From positions 1-13,086 of the forward strand of contig CAZKTS010000166.1 in assembly GCA_964555735.1 (NCBI GenBank): 13,086 nucleotides of DNA, read 5' to 3'. This document shows positions 12,541 through 13,086 of this stretch, piece after piece (the stretch's first letter is position 1; each line of letters opens with the position of its first letter). Origin of the DNA: CAZKTS01 sp964555735. Lineage in GTDB: Bacteria; Actinomycetota; Acidimicrobiia; IMCC26256; PALSA-555. Under the pieces are notes generated by a model, which was not told the origin of the DNA, did not search any database, and saw only the letters and a program-made list of their open reading frames with translations. A program made the translations under genes and the position numbers.

Positions 12541-13086
12541 CTACTGGTACATCGACTCGATCTGGTCGGCGTACTTGGCGTGGACGCCGCGGCGCTTGAG
12601 CTTCATCGTCGGTGTCAGCTCTTCGGAGTCGGCCAGCCACTCCTCGCCGAGGAGCACGAACTTCTTGACCCGCTCGACGTTGCTGAAGCGCTTGTTGGCC
12701 TCGGCGACGTCGTGCTCCACCTCGGCGAGGACGACCGGGTCGGACGCGAGGTCCACGAGCGACGTGACCTCGATCCCCTGACCCTTCGCCCACGCCGGCG
12801 CGACCTCAGGGTCGAGCACGAGCAGCGCGCTCACGAACGGGCGCCCGTCACCGATCACGCACGCCTGGCCGATCAGCGGGAAGGACTTCAGTACGGACTC
12901 GAGGTTCGCCGGCGAGATGTTCTTCCCGCCCGCGGTGATGATGAGCTCCTTCTTGCGGTCGACGATCGTCAGGTAGCCGTCGTCGTCGAACACCCCGATG
13001 TCGCCGGAAGAGAACCAGCCGTCGTCGCTGAGCGACTCGGCCGTGCGGTCGGGATCGTTCAGGTAGCCGCGGAAGATGTTGCCGCC
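12541..13086 (-). CDS. long-chain acyl-CoA synthetase (AMP-forming), C-terminal part, partial at window edge
   Basis: The frame is open to the right edge, so only the last 181 residues are present and the GTG at 12993 is internal, not a start. The visible part begins GGNIFRGYLNDPDRT and continues with WFSSGDIG, the ATP-ribose-binding region; then DDDGYLTIVDRKKELIITAGG, the hinge of the adenylate-forming superfamily; then NISPANLE; and near the C-terminus LTPTMKLKR with the catalytic lysine of the FadD15-like long-chain fatty acyl-CoA synthetases. It activates fatty acids to acyl-CoA via an acyl-adenylate. It is transcribed toward the mutase gene, so it is a separate unit, though both concern acyl-CoA metabolism. 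The substrate chain length cannot be judged because the acyl-binding domain is outside the window. Confidence 0.88.
   Translation of the reverse strand, partial: GGNIFRGYLNDPDRTAESLSDDGWFSSGDIGVFDDDGYLTIVDRKKELIITAGGKNISPANLESVLKSFPLIGQACVIGDGRPFVSALLVLDPEVAPAWAKGQGIEVTSLVDLASDPVVLAEVEHDVAEANKRFSNVERVKKFVLLGEEWLADSEELTPTMKLKRRGVHAKYADQIESMYQ

Overview
The window is very GC-rich DNA with short intergenic gaps, frequent GTG/TTG starts and many long antisense open frames caused by codon bias. Together with the gene content (a paired ArsA/Get3-like ATPase of mycobacterial type, an ask-asd operon, a Streptomyces-type MeaA mutase, a FadD15-like acyl-CoA synthetase), this points to a high-GC actinobacterium. 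A member of Acidimicrobiia is my best guess, but that is inference; no rRNA or other phylogenetic marker is present. No mobile element, CRISPR array or origin was seen, and no stretch over 300 bases lacks a gene.

Layout. (1) Positions 1-2189, + strand: the end of one ArsA/Get3-like ATPase, a second full ArsA/Get3-like ATPase overlapping it by 4 nt, and a small stand-alone receiver-domain protein. (2) 2190-2416: tRNA-Pro(CGG), followed by a large nested inverted repeat with a tandem 13-nt repeat, placed between the tRNA and the convergent asd gene. (3) 2417-4673, - strand: lysC then asd, the first two enzymes of the aspartate pathway (lysine, threonine, methionine, diaminopimelate). lysC carries a well-placed internal start that could make a separate regulatory beta subunit. 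(4) 4674-6885: a divergent membrane-anchored cyclophilin (+), a convergent peptidase-S51/cyanophycinase-like protein lacking its nucleophile serine (-), and a membrane J-domain protein (+). (5) 6886-12506, + strand: a probable operon of 3-hydroxybutyryl-CoA dehydrogenase, a single-module NRPS-like enzyme (adenylation-carrier-thioesterase) and ethylmalonyl-CoA mutase (MeaA type). (6) 12541-end, - strand: the C-terminal part of a long-chain acyl-CoA synthetase.

How the genes may work together: the dehydrogenase and the B12 mutase belong to C4 acyl-CoA chemistry and suggest the ethylmalonyl-CoA pathway (acetyl-CoA or butyryl-CoA assimilation, methylmalonyl/ethylmalonyl-CoA supply). The NRPS-like gene between them is the most unusual feature. 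It has intact adenylation, carrier and thioesterase motifs, but the Asp that normally holds the amino group of an amino acid is replaced by Leu. It may therefore activate a carboxylic acid without an alpha-amino group. This is a hypothesis; its product cannot be read from sequence.

Several genes start only 6-9 nt after a TANNNT-like -10 hexamer, suggesting that leaderless mRNAs are common here.
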